From contig NZ_AP017562.1 in NCBI RefSeq assembly GCF_003967015.1, positions 1 to 64,000 of the forward strand: a stretch of 64,000 nucleotides of DNA. Direction: 5' to 3'. This DNA comes from Pseudanabaena sp. ABRG5-3 (GTDB lineage: Bacteria > Cyanobacteriota > Cyanobacteriia > Pseudanabaenales > Pseudanabaenaceae). This document shows positions 16,884 to 25,638 of the stretch, piece by piece. Both the position numbers and the translations under genes were made by a program. The notes under the pieces are model-generated. The model saw nothing but the letters and a program-made list of their open reading frames with translations, was not told the DNA's origin and searched no databases. Position 1 is the stretch's first letter. Every line of letters begins with the position of its first letter.

Positions 16884-18250
16884 ATACTTCCCAATTGTTT
16901 CGCCGTAGTCGGACTCGTCTTGCTCTTTGGTATGCGGGAGTGATGGCGGTGATTTTGAGTCTATCGGGATTTAGTATGTATCGCTTTCTGATTCAATCTA
17001 ATTGGGAAGCGATGGAACGAGAAATGGAGTCGATCGCAGGAACGTTACATGACAGTTTAGAGCCAATGTTACCCGCTTCAGAAGAACCAACCGCAATTTT
17101 ACGGCGGATTTTGCCAGAACTTTGTTTAGTGGACCAGCCTTGTAATGTCAGTCCTACTCTAATTCAACGGCATACAACAGGAATTAGCGATCGCAGTACA
17201 TACTACATCCGTCTATTCAATTATCAAGGTAAACTTCTCGCCTTTTCGCCCAGTCAAATACTTAAAGAATTGCCTTCAAGTTTATCTGATCATCCTTGGC
17301 AAACTTTTCAAAGTGCTAATGGAGTCCGTTATCATCAGTTCACGATTATTCTCCATAGCGATGATGCCAAGAGTCATCAGATCCAGCAACATAAAGTCAA
17401 AACTTCTTGGGGCTATTTGCAAATTGGGCGCACCTTAGAACCCTTTGATGCAGAAGTAAAGCGAATCAAAATAATTTTGGCGATTGGATTGCCGATCGCT
17501 TTGATTTTAATCGCTATTTCTAGTTGGTGGCTATCTAAACTAGCAATGCAACCGATTTACAAATCCTATCAACAACAGCAACAGTTCACCGCCAATGCTG
17601 CCCATGAATTGCGATCGCCTCTAGCCAGTCTCCTAGCCACTGTCGAAGCAATCTTACGAGTACCACAAGCTAATCCCGAAGATACGCAAACTATGCTCTA
17701 CAAAGTAGAAAAGCAAGGAAGGCGCTTGAGTAATTTAATTGCTGACCTACTTCTGCTGTCTAGTCTTGAGCAAAATTCATCTCCAAAAAAATTTCGATCC
17801 TGCTGTTTAAATGATTTAGTAAGTGACTTGACCGAAGAAATGTCAGAACTTGCCACTGCTTCGGATATTCACTTAACTAGTCAAGTTCCTTCTATAGAAA
17901 TTTATGTACTTGGTAATGAATCACAACTTTATCGACTAGTATCAAATCTCATTGCTAATGCAATTCAATACAGTCCTGCTCAAGGATCTGTGCATATCAG
18001 TTTAGAAGTCCAAGACCACAATGCTGTTATCGCTGTGCAAGATACAGGGATTGGCATTCCCAAGTCTGAGCAAAATCGAATTTTTGATCGCTTCTATCGA
18101 GTCGATGGCGATCGCTCTCGCAAAACGGGAGGAACGGGTTTAGGCTTGGCGATCGCACAGGCGATCGTGCATCATCACCAAGGTCAAATTACTGTCAAAA
18201 GCGAGCAGGAACAAGGCAGTTTATTCATGATTCACTTACCTTGTCACTAA
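16880..18250 (+). CDS. Membrane sensor histidine kinase, second RppB/NrsS-type copy
   Basis: The 456-residue kinase has a first membrane helix (LALWYAGVMAVILSLSGFSM), then GTLHDSLEP and a periplasmic cysteine pair in ELCLVDQPCN at the same place as in the kinase at 6883. A second helix lies at about residues 196-218. The H-box is NAAHELRSPLAS, the N-box LIANAIQYSP, and the G-boxes DTGIGIP and GGTGLGLAIA are intact. It is translationally coupled to its regulator. About 260 bases of its 3' end are duplicated at 18741-18998, beyond ynfA. Confidence 0.9.
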   Translation: MNTSQLFRRSRTRLALWYAGVMAVILSLSGFSMYRFLIQSNWEAMEREMESIAGTLHDSLEPMLPASEEPTAILRRILPELCLVDQPCNVSPTLIQRHTTGISDRSTYYIRLFNYQGKLLAFSPSQILKELPSSLSDHPWQTFQSANGVRYHQFTIILHSDDAKSHQIQQHKVKTSWGYLQIGRTLEPFDAEVKRIKIILAIGLPIALILIAISSWWLSKLAMQPIYKSYQQQQQFTANAAHELRSPLASLLATVEAILRVPQANPEDTQTMLYKVEKQGRRLSNLIADLLLLSSLEQNSSPKKFRSCCLNDLVSDLTEEMSELATASDIHLTSQVPSIEIYVLGNESQLYRLVSNLIANAIQYSPAQGSVHISLEVQDHNAVIAVQDTGIGIPKSEQNRIFDRFYRVDGDRSRKTGGTGLGLAIAQAIVHHHQGQITVKSEQEQGSLFMIHLPCH

Positions 18251-18308
18251 GTTGTTGCTAGTTCAGAAGTAGCATAAGGCTATTCACGAACCTCAGGTAT
18301 ATGAAATC

Positions 18309-18638
18309 TTAATTTCTAGGCGCATACATAATTATCAGCGTTCCCATAAGTGCCACGGTTGCTCCGATAATATCAAACTTATCAGGTGGTATTTTATCTA
18401 TCCCCCATCCCCAAAAAAGGGCAATTAATAAGAACATTCCACTATAAGCAGCTTGTACTCGACCGAAACTAGAAGGCTGAAACGTTGGCAAAATGCCATA
18501 GATAACTAGTACTATTGCTCCCGTTAAACCATACCAAATGCTTCTATTCTCTCGTAGCCATAACCAAATCAAATAAGCACCACCCAATTCAAATAATCCC
18601 GTTATTACAAAAAACAATAAAGATCTAAAAATATTCAT
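18309..18638 (-). CDS. YnfA/UPF0060-family small membrane protein
   Basis: The 109-residue protein has four hydrophobic helices. It starts LLFFVITGLFELGGAYLIW and contains RVQAAYSGMFLLIALFWGW and FDIIGATVALMGTLIIMY, which match the UPF0060 (YnfA) family at full family length. These proteins resemble small-multidrug-resistance-type transporters, but their substrate is unsettled. It lies between the histidine kinase gene and a duplicate of that gene's 3' end, so it probably entered or moved with the rearrangement. Confidence 0.88.
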   Translation of the reverse strand: MNIFRSLLFFVITGLFELGGAYLIWLWLRENRSIWYGLTGAIVLVIYGILPTFQPSSFGRVQAAYSGMFLLIALFWGWGIDKIPPDKFDIIGATVALMGTLIIMYAPRN

Positions 18639-18740
18639 CTAATTTCTTGTTTCTTAATAAAAAATAAAATCTTGATTGGAGGTGGCGGTCAAAAACTTGT
18701 AGTTTCCTACTCTATACTAGTATTAGTCCGTACACTACAT

Positions 18741-18998
18741 TCCTGCTCAAGTAGATGAGAAGACCATGATCACAATACTATTATCGCTGTGAAAGATATA
18801 GGAACTGGAATTCCCAAGGCTGAGCAAAATCAAATTTTTGATCGCTTCTATCGAGTCGATGGTGATCGCTCTCGCAAAACGGGAGGAACGGGTTTAGGCT
18901 TGGCGATCGTACAGGCGATCGTGCATCATCACCAAGGTCAGATCACTGTCAAAAGCGAGCAGGAACAAGGCAGTTTATTCATGATTCACTTACCATGC
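18741..18998 (+). pseudogene. Duplicated 3' fragment of the histidine kinase gene
   Basis: The sequence matches about 17973-18238 of the kinase at 16880-18250 and carries the same G-box region (GDRSRKTGGTGLGLAIVQA). Divergence is low toward the end and higher at its 5' side. A 94-codon frame is open from GTG at 18789, but it lacks the H-box, N-box and membrane part. It is best read as a remnant. It runs into the 3' end of the ZIP gene on the opposite strand. Confidence 0.85.
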
Positions 18999-18999
18999 T

Positions 19000-20175
19000 T
19001 TAAGCACTCACCAACAGCGCTGTTCCATACATCACGGCTAGACCCAGACCAAATCCCGCCAAACTCGATTTAGATAACCACGAACTATCTTGCTTTTGGG
19101 CGGTGCGAGTTAGATACGACCCAACCTCGACAATTACTTGTAACACGGCTCCTGCTCCAATACTCAAAAACAGTACGGCAAAAATTGGCATAAACGCGAA
19201 TGCTCCGATCCAAGTGCCAATCACCGCAGGTAGCCCCGCTAAAGCGACTAAACCAATCAAGATTCTGAGTTTTGGGCGGAGGTCAATGAGCGGAGCCGCA
19301 ATGCCAATTCCTTCAGTAATGTTGTGCAGCGTAAAACCAATCACAAGCAGAGATCCTAAAGCCGCTTCTCCAACTGCAAAAGCAGCCCCGATCGCCAATC
19401 CTTCTCCTAAATTGTGAATACCAATGCCTAAAGCCATGTATGTCGATAACTTAGTTCCTTCTGGAGATTTACCAGCTCGTCTACCAATCATAAAGACTGT
19501 TAAGAAGCTAGCCGCAGTAATCAACCAAACCAGTGTACTGCCTGAAAAAGCTGTAGCGACTTTCGTTGCTTTCTCAATTGCTTCTAGAAGGGTATCAACA
19601 AACAAGAAACCCAACATACCGAGAGTCAGCGCCAATAAAAATTTCATGCCCTGACCACTCAGTGCTTTTAAGGCAGGGTAGAACATCATTCCCAAACCAA
19701 CAGGGACAATTCCGACATACAATCCTAATAAGGCAAAGCTCAACAAGCGATTGCCCGAAATCGTGGGAGTTTGCACCGCGACTTCGATTTTATGCTCAAA
19801 CGCTGCGCCCGTATTCGTCAACAAATTAATATGATGAGCTTCTCCCTCTACCCATTGATAAGGCAGCCGAATCCAAGCACTCGAAAGCCGAGGCAACTCA
19901 CCTGCTGGATCTTGTGTAAATTGCCAATATGCTCCATCGATTTGCACTTGAGCAATTTGCATCGGTTGTGAGCCATCAGCACGAACGGAAAGGGAAATGC
20001 CTTTCTCATCTAAAACTGTCTGTTCTACGGTGAGTTTTTCTACGGGTGGTGCAGAACTCTTCAACAGTGCTAGTGGATTTGTCGTTAGAAAAATACCAAT
20101 TAATGCAGTAATCAAAACTAGGGGAAGAATCACCCAAAGCCAAGTATTTTGTTTGTGCAGTTTTTGCTCATTCAT
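19000..20175 (-). CDS. ZIP-family divalent metal transporter with extra N-terminal domain
   Basis: The 391-residue protein opens with a membrane helix (WLWVILPLVLITALIGIFL). About 110 residues of beta-rich, presumably periplasmic sequence follow, including QIAQVQIDGAYWQF and SSAWIRLPYQWVEG. The ZIP body contains the metal-site helices HNLGEGLAIGAA and HNITEGIGIAAP. ZIP proteins usually import Zn, Fe or Mn into the cytoplasm. The start overlaps the stop of the upstream multicopper oxidase by four bases, so the two are coupled. The N-terminal domain is unusual for the family and may be a contact site for the oxidase or a metal-donating surface; that is inference. Confidence 0.85.
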   Translation of the reverse strand: MNEQKLHKQNTWLWVILPLVLITALIGIFLTTNPLALLKSSAPPVEKLTVEQTVLDEKGISLSVRADGSQPMQIAQVQIDGAYWQFTQDPAGELPRLSSAWIRLPYQWVEGEAHHINLLTNTGAAFEHKIEVAVQTPTISGNRLLSFALLGLYVGIVPVGLGMMFYPALKALSGQGMKFLLALTLGMLGFLFVDTLLEAIEKATKVATAFSGSTLVWLITAASFLTVFMIGRRAGKSPEGTKLSTYMALGIGIHNLGEGLAIGAAFAVGEAALGSLLVIGFTLHNITEGIGIAAPLIDLRPKLRILIGLVALAGLPAVIGTWIGAFAFMPIFAVLFLSIGAGAVLQVIVEVGSYLTRTAQKQDSSWLSKSSLAGFGLGLAVMYGTALLVSA

Positions 20176-21269
20176 GCCATTACCTCAAAAGCAGCCATCC
20201 AACCTAATTCGAGAAATTCAGACTGATGGGCATGGAACATATAGTTTCCAGCCTCAAAGTCTTTAAAAGAAAACTCTAAAATGCCGCGCTGGGCTTGGAT
20301 CATCGATACCGTATCGATTATGCGATGGGTCGGGGTGAGCGTTGTGCCGTGATCGTAGAAATCAAAGAAATTAGCATGAAGATGAAAAGAATTGAGCGGG
20401 TCAAATTCAACCACATTGATCAGATAAATCCGAATTGGGCGATCGCGTTCAACCCGAATCGGACGCTTCATAAACTCGAAGGGAATCGTGTTGATCGCAT
20501 AGACTTCATTCTTCTCGTCAAAATTAGTGTCAAAAGCATTCATCACCATTAGAAATTCTTGCCAATTGGCATTTTCAGGGGTTCCTAGTTGCCGAGATTT
20601 CGCCACCGCTTGCTGTTCGGGATGCTTTTGAGGATCGGGGTCAACAATAAATGCTCCATACATTCCTTTATGCATATGGCGTTTAAATGGAACCGAGTGA
20701 CAGTGATATAAATGACAACCAAATGGTTTTGCCTCAAACTCATAGGTGACTTCCATCTCAGGAAATGCTTCGAGTGTCCCCGCAATTCCATCTTGACGCG
20801 CTGAATGAATGCCGTGAAAGTGAATTGTGTGTGGATGAGATCCAGAATTCTTGAAGTTAATTCGCACGCGATCTCCCTCTGTGACTCGGATTGTTGGTCC
20901 AGGTACTCGACCGTTGTATGTCCAAGCTGGATACTTTATGCCAGGGGCAATTTCAATTTCTTTTTCTTTTACAACAATGTTGTATTCCCGCAGTGTTTGA
21001 CCATTAGACAACTGCGAGACTTTCCCTCCATCCCAATCGGTTAACATTTTGCGCGGGTCAAATCCATTTTTAGTCGAATCTACATCTCCGACCATCATGT
21101 TACCGCCATGCACCATGCCTGACTGGGACATATCCATCCCTTTCTGATTGCTCTTTGATAAGTCGGGAGATTGAGCAAACGCATTGGCAGGAAATAACTT
21201 ACCGAAAAGAGTTCCAGCCCCTAGTAAGCCTGCTCCAAGGAGCGATCGCCGAATTGAATTGGGTTCCAT
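20172..21269 (-). CDS. Multicopper oxidase, two-domain/nitrite-reductase-like architecture
   Basis: The 365-residue protein has a twin-arginine-like signal (SIRRSLLGAGLLGAG) and a Met/His-rich linker (KGMDMSQSGMVHGGNMM). Copper-binding motifs occur in order: HTIHFHGIH, GCHLYHCHSVPFKRHMHKGM, SFHLHANFFDF and NYMFHAHQSEFLELGWM. The type-1 copper set (Cys-His-Met) lies in the first domain and the second half supplies the remaining histidines. The length and order fit two-domain copper oxidases rather than three-domain CueO. It may oxidise Cu(I), Fe(II) or Mn(II) in the periplasm. The coupled ZIP gene suggests oxidase and transporter act on the same metal. Confidence 0.85.
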   Translation of the reverse strand: MEPNSIRRSLLGAGLLGAGTLFGKLFPANAFAQSPDLSKSNQKGMDMSQSGMVHGGNMMVGDVDSTKNGFDPRKMLTDWDGGKVSQLSNGQTLREYNIVVKEKEIEIAPGIKYPAWTYNGRVPGPTIRVTEGDRVRINFKNSGSHPHTIHFHGIHSARQDGIAGTLEAFPEMEVTYEFEAKPFGCHLYHCHSVPFKRHMHKGMYGAFIVDPDPQKHPEQQAVAKSRQLGTPENANWQEFLMVMNAFDTNFDEKNEVYAINTIPFEFMKRPIRVERDRPIRIYLINVVEFDPLNSFHLHANFFDFYDHGTTLTPTHRIIDTVSMIQAQRGILEFSFKDFEAGNYMFHAHQSEFLELGWMAAFEVMA

Positions 21270-21299
21270 AAAAAATACTATGGTTAAGCAACCTTAAGC

Positions 21300-21379
21300 C
21301 ATAAAAAGTTTTCATAATCGTTTCATTATTTATGATATCACAGTCATAAAAAGTTTTCATAATCGTTTCATTATTTGTG
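21300..21379 (+). repeat. Two 35-bp direct repeats, each with a TTTCAT-N5-TTTCAT core
   Basis: The segments 21300-21334 and 21345-21379 differ at only one position (TATG versus TGTG near the end). Each contains TTTTCATAATCGTTTCAT, the same 11-bp-period motif found before other metal genes here. The motif faces the plus strand, opposite to the multicopper oxidase gene that starts at 21269. Tandem copies 45 bp apart suggest a strong regulator-binding array. Confidence 0.7.
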
Positions 21380-21397
21380 TGGTAACAGCAATCATCT

Positions 21398-21498
21398 CGG
21401 CGATCGCACCTGCGATGGGGAGAGAATCACAAAAGCTCTTACTCTCAGGGTCGGAGCCACAGAAAGGACTACAGCACTATCTTTCCCTGCTAGTTCAT
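21398..21498 (-). pseudogene. Fragment of an NrsD-like exporter gene
   Basis: About 100 bases closely match 11078-11180 inside nrsD, encoding the ELAGKDSAVVLSVALTLRV region and the following AGAIAD loop. A one-base deletion breaks the frame. It lies just beyond the coaT stop codon and marks a lost or rearranged second exporter gene. Confidence 0.85.
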
Positions 21499-21520
21499 AC
21501 GCATTATTCTGCTCTTATAG

Positions 21521-23455
21521 TTATCTGTTACGCAGTAATCTTAGTCCACTAAGTGTTACCAAGACTGTAGATCCTTCGTGCCCAATAACACCGATGGGTA
21601 GAGTAATTCCGCCTACAAAGTTTGCAATTACTAGCACAGCAAGAAAGCTAAGCGCGAATATGATATTTTGCTTCACAATGACCTGAGACCGTCTTCCTAA
21701 TTCAATAGCAGAGGCAAGTTTTTCCAATCGGTCTGCCATTAAAACGACATCGGCAGTTTCAAGTGCAACATCACTTCCAGTTACACCCATAGCAATTCCT
21801 ACCGATGCTTGAGCTAGAGCAGGAGCATCATTAATCCCATCACCAACCATAGCGACAGTTTGGTATTGTTTTTGGAGTTGTTGCACTACATACACCTTAT
21901 CCTCAGGTAGGAGATCGGCATATACCAGATCGATTCCTAAATTTTGAGCAATACTGTCTGCTGTGCGCTGATTGTCACCCGTCAGCATTACAATTTGCCT
22001 AATTCCTAAGTGTCTAAGATGCGAGATCGCTTGAGATGCTCCTGCTCTAACTGTATCAGCAACGGCAATAATTCCGAGAACTGAGCCATCGTAACCAACC
22101 CAAATAACTGTTTTGCCTTCCTTTTCCAATTTATAACAATGTTGCTCTAGCTCAATTGCATCAGACTTCATAAGTTTTTGGACAAAGGTACCATTGCCAA
22201 CTACGGCTATTCGATTCTCAATTTCTCCAGTAATGCCTTGACCAGCATGAGCTTGAACGTTCAGTCCTTCACTCCATTGTAAGCCCTTTTCTTTTGCTGC
22301 TTGTACAATTGCTATACCAATGGGATGTTCTGAAAGACTCTCTAAGGCGGCGGCAACTTCTAGTAATATCTCTTCTGATATTTCTGATGTTTCTGCTGTT
22401 ACAATCTGGACAACTTTAGGTTTCCCAATTGTTAGGGTTCCAGTTTTGTCAAAGGCGATCGCTTTTACACGTCCCATTAATTCTAGAGTCGCCCCACTCT
22501 TAAACAGAATTCCTTGCCTTGCCCCATTAGCAATTCCCGATAATAAAGTTGGCATAATCGCTGCCATCAATGCACAGGGCGAAGCTACCACCAAAAAGAT
22601 CAATGCTCGATAGATCGTAATTGACCAATCCCAACCCAAAACAAAAGGCGGTAATGTTGCTAATAAAACTCCTACAATCACGATTGCTTTAGCATAGCTC
22701 CGCTCAAACCGTTCGATTAGTTGCTGAGAGGGAGGTCTTTCAGTCTGAGCTTGTTCTACTAAGCGAATTACTCGCTGAATTAGACTACTTTCTGGTGGCT
22801 GATGGATTTCAATCCTTAAAGCTCCGTAGCCATTGATCGTACCTGCGAAAACTTCATCACCTACTGTTTTTTCAACAGGCATAGATTCGCCTGTAATTGA
22901 TGCTTGATTGAGTGTGCTAAATCCTTCAATCACTAAACCGTCAGTGGGTACTAACTCTCCTGGTTTGAGAATTACTAGATCGCCAATTTTTAGCTCTGAG
23001 ATTGGCACGATTTGCTCAATACCAAGCCGCATAACTCTCGCCGTATCTGAGGTCAAACTCATTAGCCCGCGAATACTGCGCTCAGTTCGCTGCATAGCAT
23101 AACCTTCTAGTGCACCACTAACAGCAAAAATTAGAATCAAAACTGCCCCATCAATAATCTGGTAGTAGTCTCGTTGCCATAACCTAAGTGTTGCCGCACT
23201 CAAAGCAGCCACGATCATCAGCAAATCAACATCTAGTTCTCTTTCTTTCCATAACGTAGTCAATCCGTCTCGCGCACTCTCAAACCCACCGACAACATAG
23301 GCTATAGGTAAAATCAGTAAAGCCAGTCCAATCCAACCTGCATTTAGTGCTAACCAGCCTAGTAAAACAAAGAGAGCGCAGATAGCTGCTGCAATAGCAT
23401 CGGGATGATTTTTAAATAGTGCAGGAAAGTTTGGAAAATGAATCTTGGGAGACAT
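21521..23455 (-). CDS. coaT: Cobalt-exporting P1B-4-type ATPase CoaT
   Basis: The 644-residue P-type ATPase has no N-terminal HMA domain. Its transmembrane metal motif is SPC (VVASPCALMAAIMPTL) instead of CPC, the hallmark of the P1B-4/CoaT group. The actuator TGESM, the phosphorylation motif DKTGTLTIGKP, the SEHPIGIAIV nucleotide motif and [10 protein letters not shown] are intact. In Synechocystis the homologue exports cobalt under control of the divergent CoaR gene. Here a CoaR homologue is divergent too, with an 82-base intergenic region holding a MerR-type promoter. Some P1B-4 pumps prefer iron or zinc, but the paired regulator supports cobalt. Confidence 0.93.
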   Translation of the reverse strand: MSPKIHFPNFPALFKNHPDAIAAAICALFVLLGWLALNAGWIGLALLILPIAYVVGGFESARDGLTTLWKERELDVDLLMIVAALSAATLRLWQRDYYQIIDGAVLILIFAVSGALEGYAMQRTERSIRGLMSLTSDTARVMRLGIEQIVPISELKIGDLVILKPGELVPTDGLVIEGFSTLNQASITGESMPVEKTVGDEVFAGTINGYGALRIEIHQPPESSLIQRVIRLVEQAQTERPPSQQLIERFERSYAKAIVIVGVLLATLPPFVLGWDWSITIYRALIFLVVASPCALMAAIMPTLLSGIANGARQGILFKSGATLELMGRVKAIAFDKTGTLTIGKPKVVQIVTAETSEISEEILLEVAAALESLSEHPIGIAIVQAAKEKGLQWSEGLNVQAHAGQGITGEIENRIAVVGNGTFVQKLMKSDAIELEQHCYKLEKEGKTVIWVGYDGSVLGIIAVADTVRAGASQAISHLRHLGIRQIVMLTGDNQRTADSIAQNLGIDLVYADLLPEDKVYVVQQLQKQYQTVAMVGDGINDAPALAQASVGIAMGVTGSDVALETADVVLMADRLEKLASAIELGRRSQVIVKQNIIFALSFLAVLVIANFVGGITLPIGVIGHEGSTVLVTLSGLRLLRNR

Positions 23456-23484
23456 CTAAATTTGATTGCAATAGGAATTTTCTT

Positions 23485-23516
23485 ACTCTAAACCTTGACA
23501 TTAATGTTAAGGTCAA
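23485..23516 (-). promoter_or_regulatory. MerR-type coaT promoter and CoaR operator
   Basis: On the minus strand TTGACC and TAGAGT are separated by 20 bp. The spacer and -35 region carry an inverted repeat, TTGACCTTAACATTAATGTCAA. This is the expected geometry for activation of coaT by cobalt-bound CoaR. Confidence 0.75.
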
Positions 23517-23537
23517 GTGATTGCATAAAATAGCAGT

Positions 23538-24656
23538 ATGGCAACTCAGCATCTAACCATCAAAGAACTAACAGAGAAGGTTGGCGGGGGCATTACACCG
23601 CGTATGGTGAGGCATTATCATCTTTTGGGACTATTGCCGCAGCCTATCAGATCGTCTGGTAACTATAGGCTTTATGCAGAGCATGATGTTCAACGACTTA
23701 GGCGGATTGTGGCATTGAAACAGCAGGGCTTCCAGCTTTCGCATATTCATCAATTACTAGACACATCCCCTGATCCTGAAATTACTCAAGGTCTGATGAT
23801 GCAACTTCAGCAACAGTATCAAAGAGTAATGCAGCAAATTGTCCATCTAAGGCAAACAGCATCTGCACTGGAGAGTCTACTAGGACGAGATCGGAATTGT
23901 CAGATTGTACAAGCTGAGGCGATCGCCCAACTGAAGCTATTAGAAATAGAGACACAGATGGGCTTAGGAAATATCGAAAAGATCTGGCAGGGTCTAGATG
24001 CAAATGTTTGCTTTCACCCCGAATCATTTCAAGAATCCTTACAGCAACTACTACCAGATCTATCCGACCGTTCTGAAATTGAGGTGGATTTACTGTCAAA
24101 ACTAGTACTTGCCTGTGGTGATGTCAGTTTAGTATCTTTTGTACGATTGAGCAGAGATGCGATCGGCTCAGCACGCAATGCTCTTAAATCTGGATGTCAA
24201 ATTGTGACTGATGTTCCTGTTATCAGCACCGCATTAGATCTAACAAGAATTACGCATCTGGGTTGTGTGGTTGAGACTTTAATTAATAATCCTCATATCA
24301 GCACTGCACCTGAAGCTGAGCAAGCATTCTGGCAAGAAGCTATGTGGCAAGAGCGTCTACAGCAATTATCTGAAGGTTGTATATTGGTTATTGGTTATGC
24401 ACCTTCAATTCTTTTAGCAGTGTGTGAGGCAATCTCTAACCAGAAACTTCGCCCCTCACTGGTGATTGGAATGCCGCTTGGTTTTAGCCATGCTCCTGCT
24501 GCCAAGCGTACACTCATGCAACTTGACATTCCATTTATCACGATTGATAGCGCGTTAGGTGGTGGTTTACTATCAGCCACAGCATTAAATTCTTTAGTTG
24601 AAACGTTGATTGAAAAACCAGATTGCCACTGCTATCTGAGTTTGTCAGCTAATTAA
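23538..24656 (+). CDS. coaR: Cobalt-sensing MerR/precorrin-isomerase fusion regulator CoaR
   Basis: The 372-residue protein begins with a MerR winged helix (PRMVRHYHLLGLLPQP, residues 21-36; GNYRLYAEHDVQRL) and a coiled dimerisation helix to about residue 130. The rest resembles precorrin-8x methylmutase (CbiC/CobH), with VITDVPVISTALD-like text (residues near 220), NNPHISTAPEAEQ, IGYAPSILLAV and IGMPLGFSHAPAAK. The C-terminus ends CHCYLSLSAN, and a Cys-His-Cys ending is the known cobalt-binding feature of Synechocystis CoaR. It should activate the divergent coaT promoter when Co(II) is high. The isomerase-like domain may link sensing to corrin-ring intermediates. Confidence 0.93.
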   Translation: MATQHLTIKELTEKVGGGITPRMVRHYHLLGLLPQPIRSSGNYRLYAEHDVQRLRRIVALKQQGFQLSHIHQLLDTSPDPEITQGLMMQLQQQYQRVMQQIVHLRQTASALESLLGRDRNCQIVQAEAIAQLKLLEIETQMGLGNIEKIWQGLDANVCFHPESFQESLQQLLPDLSDRSEIEVDLLSKLVLACGDVSLVSFVRLSRDAIGSARNALKSGCQIVTDVPVISTALDLTRITHLGCVVETLINNPHISTAPEAEQAFWQEAMWQERLQQLSEGCILVIGYAPSILLAVCEAISNQKLRPSLVIGMPLGFSHAPAAKRTLMQLDIPFITIDSALGGGLLSATALNSLVETLIEKPDCHCYLSLSAN

Positions 24657-24716
24657 TAATTATTCTTAGCTTCAGAAATCTACTTTTATGATACATGAGT
24701 AGTTCTTTGTCAATTA

Positions 24717-25562
24717 CTATGCACGACTACCTTTTTTGGAAACTGTGTCGGGAAACCGTCGCCGCAATCCGTATAGCCAAACTAAACCCAAAATACCTAA
24801 TGAGATCGCCACAAGACTGATGATTTGGGCAGTACGCAGTGATCCAAACATCAGGCTATCTGTCCGCAAACCTTCAATCCAAAAGCGTCCTAGACTATAG
24901 GCGATCGCATAAGTCATAGTTAACGTCCCAGTTCTGATTTTGGGAAATCTGAAGAATAGAAACATTAAGATTGCAAATACACCCACATTCCAGACTGATT
25001 CATATAGAAATGTGGGATGGAAGTAAGACTCACTTACAAATTCAGGGGGACGACGATCAACGGGAATAAATAATTTCCAAGGGAGATCGGTGGGTGTACC
25101 AAAAGCCTCAGAATTAAAGAAATTTCCCCAACGCCCGATCGCTTGCCCTAAAATCAGCGCAGGCATAATAATATCCGCCATTAACCATGCTGAGATTTTT
25201 TGACGTTGACAAAAAATAATTGTGGCAACTGCACCGCCAATAATTGCACCATGAATCGCGATGCCGCCTTCCCAGATTGCAAAAGCCTTATACCAAGGTT
25301 GATTTTGGAAGCGTTGCCATTCAAATAAAACATAGTATAGACGGGCGCAGGGAATAGCTCCAACCACCAACCAAATTACGAGATTGCCGACTATATCTGG
25401 ATCAATACCACGTTTTTTTGCAAGTTTTTGGGCTAACAGTGTGCCGATAACAACTGCGGAGGCAATCAGCATTCCGTACCAACGGATCGAAAGCGATCCG
25501 ATTCCAAAAGCGATCGGTCCTGGAGATGTAAACTCAAATGCAAATGGTATGAAGTTAAGCAT
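24717..25562 (-). CDS. lgt: Prolipoprotein diacylglyceryl transferase Lgt
   Basis: The start was placed at the ATG at 25562 ([11 protein letters not shown]); an alternative TTG lies 16 codons upstream. The 281-residue membrane enzyme has [16 protein letters not shown] at its first helix, the HGAIIGG histidine, the signature [13 protein letters not shown] and [12 protein letters not shown], all typical of Lgt at full length. It transfers diacylglycerol from phosphatidylglycerol to the lipobox cysteine of prolipoproteins. Several lipoproteins are encoded nearby (940, 37634, 38277), though Lgt is normally a housekeeping function. It is convergent with coaR and lies after the VKOR gene on the same strand. 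Confidence 0.95.
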   Translation of the reverse strand: MLNFIPFAFEFTSPGPIAFGIGSLSIRWYGMLIASAVVIGTLLAQKLAKKRGIDPDIVGNLVIWLVVGAIPCARLYYVLFEWQRFQNQPWYKAFAIWEGGIAIHGAIIGGAVATIIFCQRQKISAWLMADIIMPALILGQAIGRWGNFFNSEAFGTPTDLPWKLFIPVDRRPPEFVSESYFHPTFLYESVWNVGVFAILMFLFFRFPKIRTGTLTMTYAIAYSLGRFWIEGLRTDSLMFGSLRTAQIISLVAISLGILGLVWLYGLRRRFPDTVSKKGSRA

Positions 25563-25638
25563 TAGAAATGATGTTGTGTGAATTTGAAACAAGAATCTAT
25601 GTAAAAACAAAAAATACTATAAACAACATTTTTGAACA

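Noticed and set aside
18789-19073. 94-codon frame as a stand-alone ATPase-domain protein
   Set aside because: It is a near-identical copy of the kinase 3' end without the N-box or H-box, and runs into the ZIP gene on the other strand.
21375-21686. 103-codon plus-strand frame beside coaT
   Set aside because: It is the antisense of the NrsD fragment and of the coaT 3' end.
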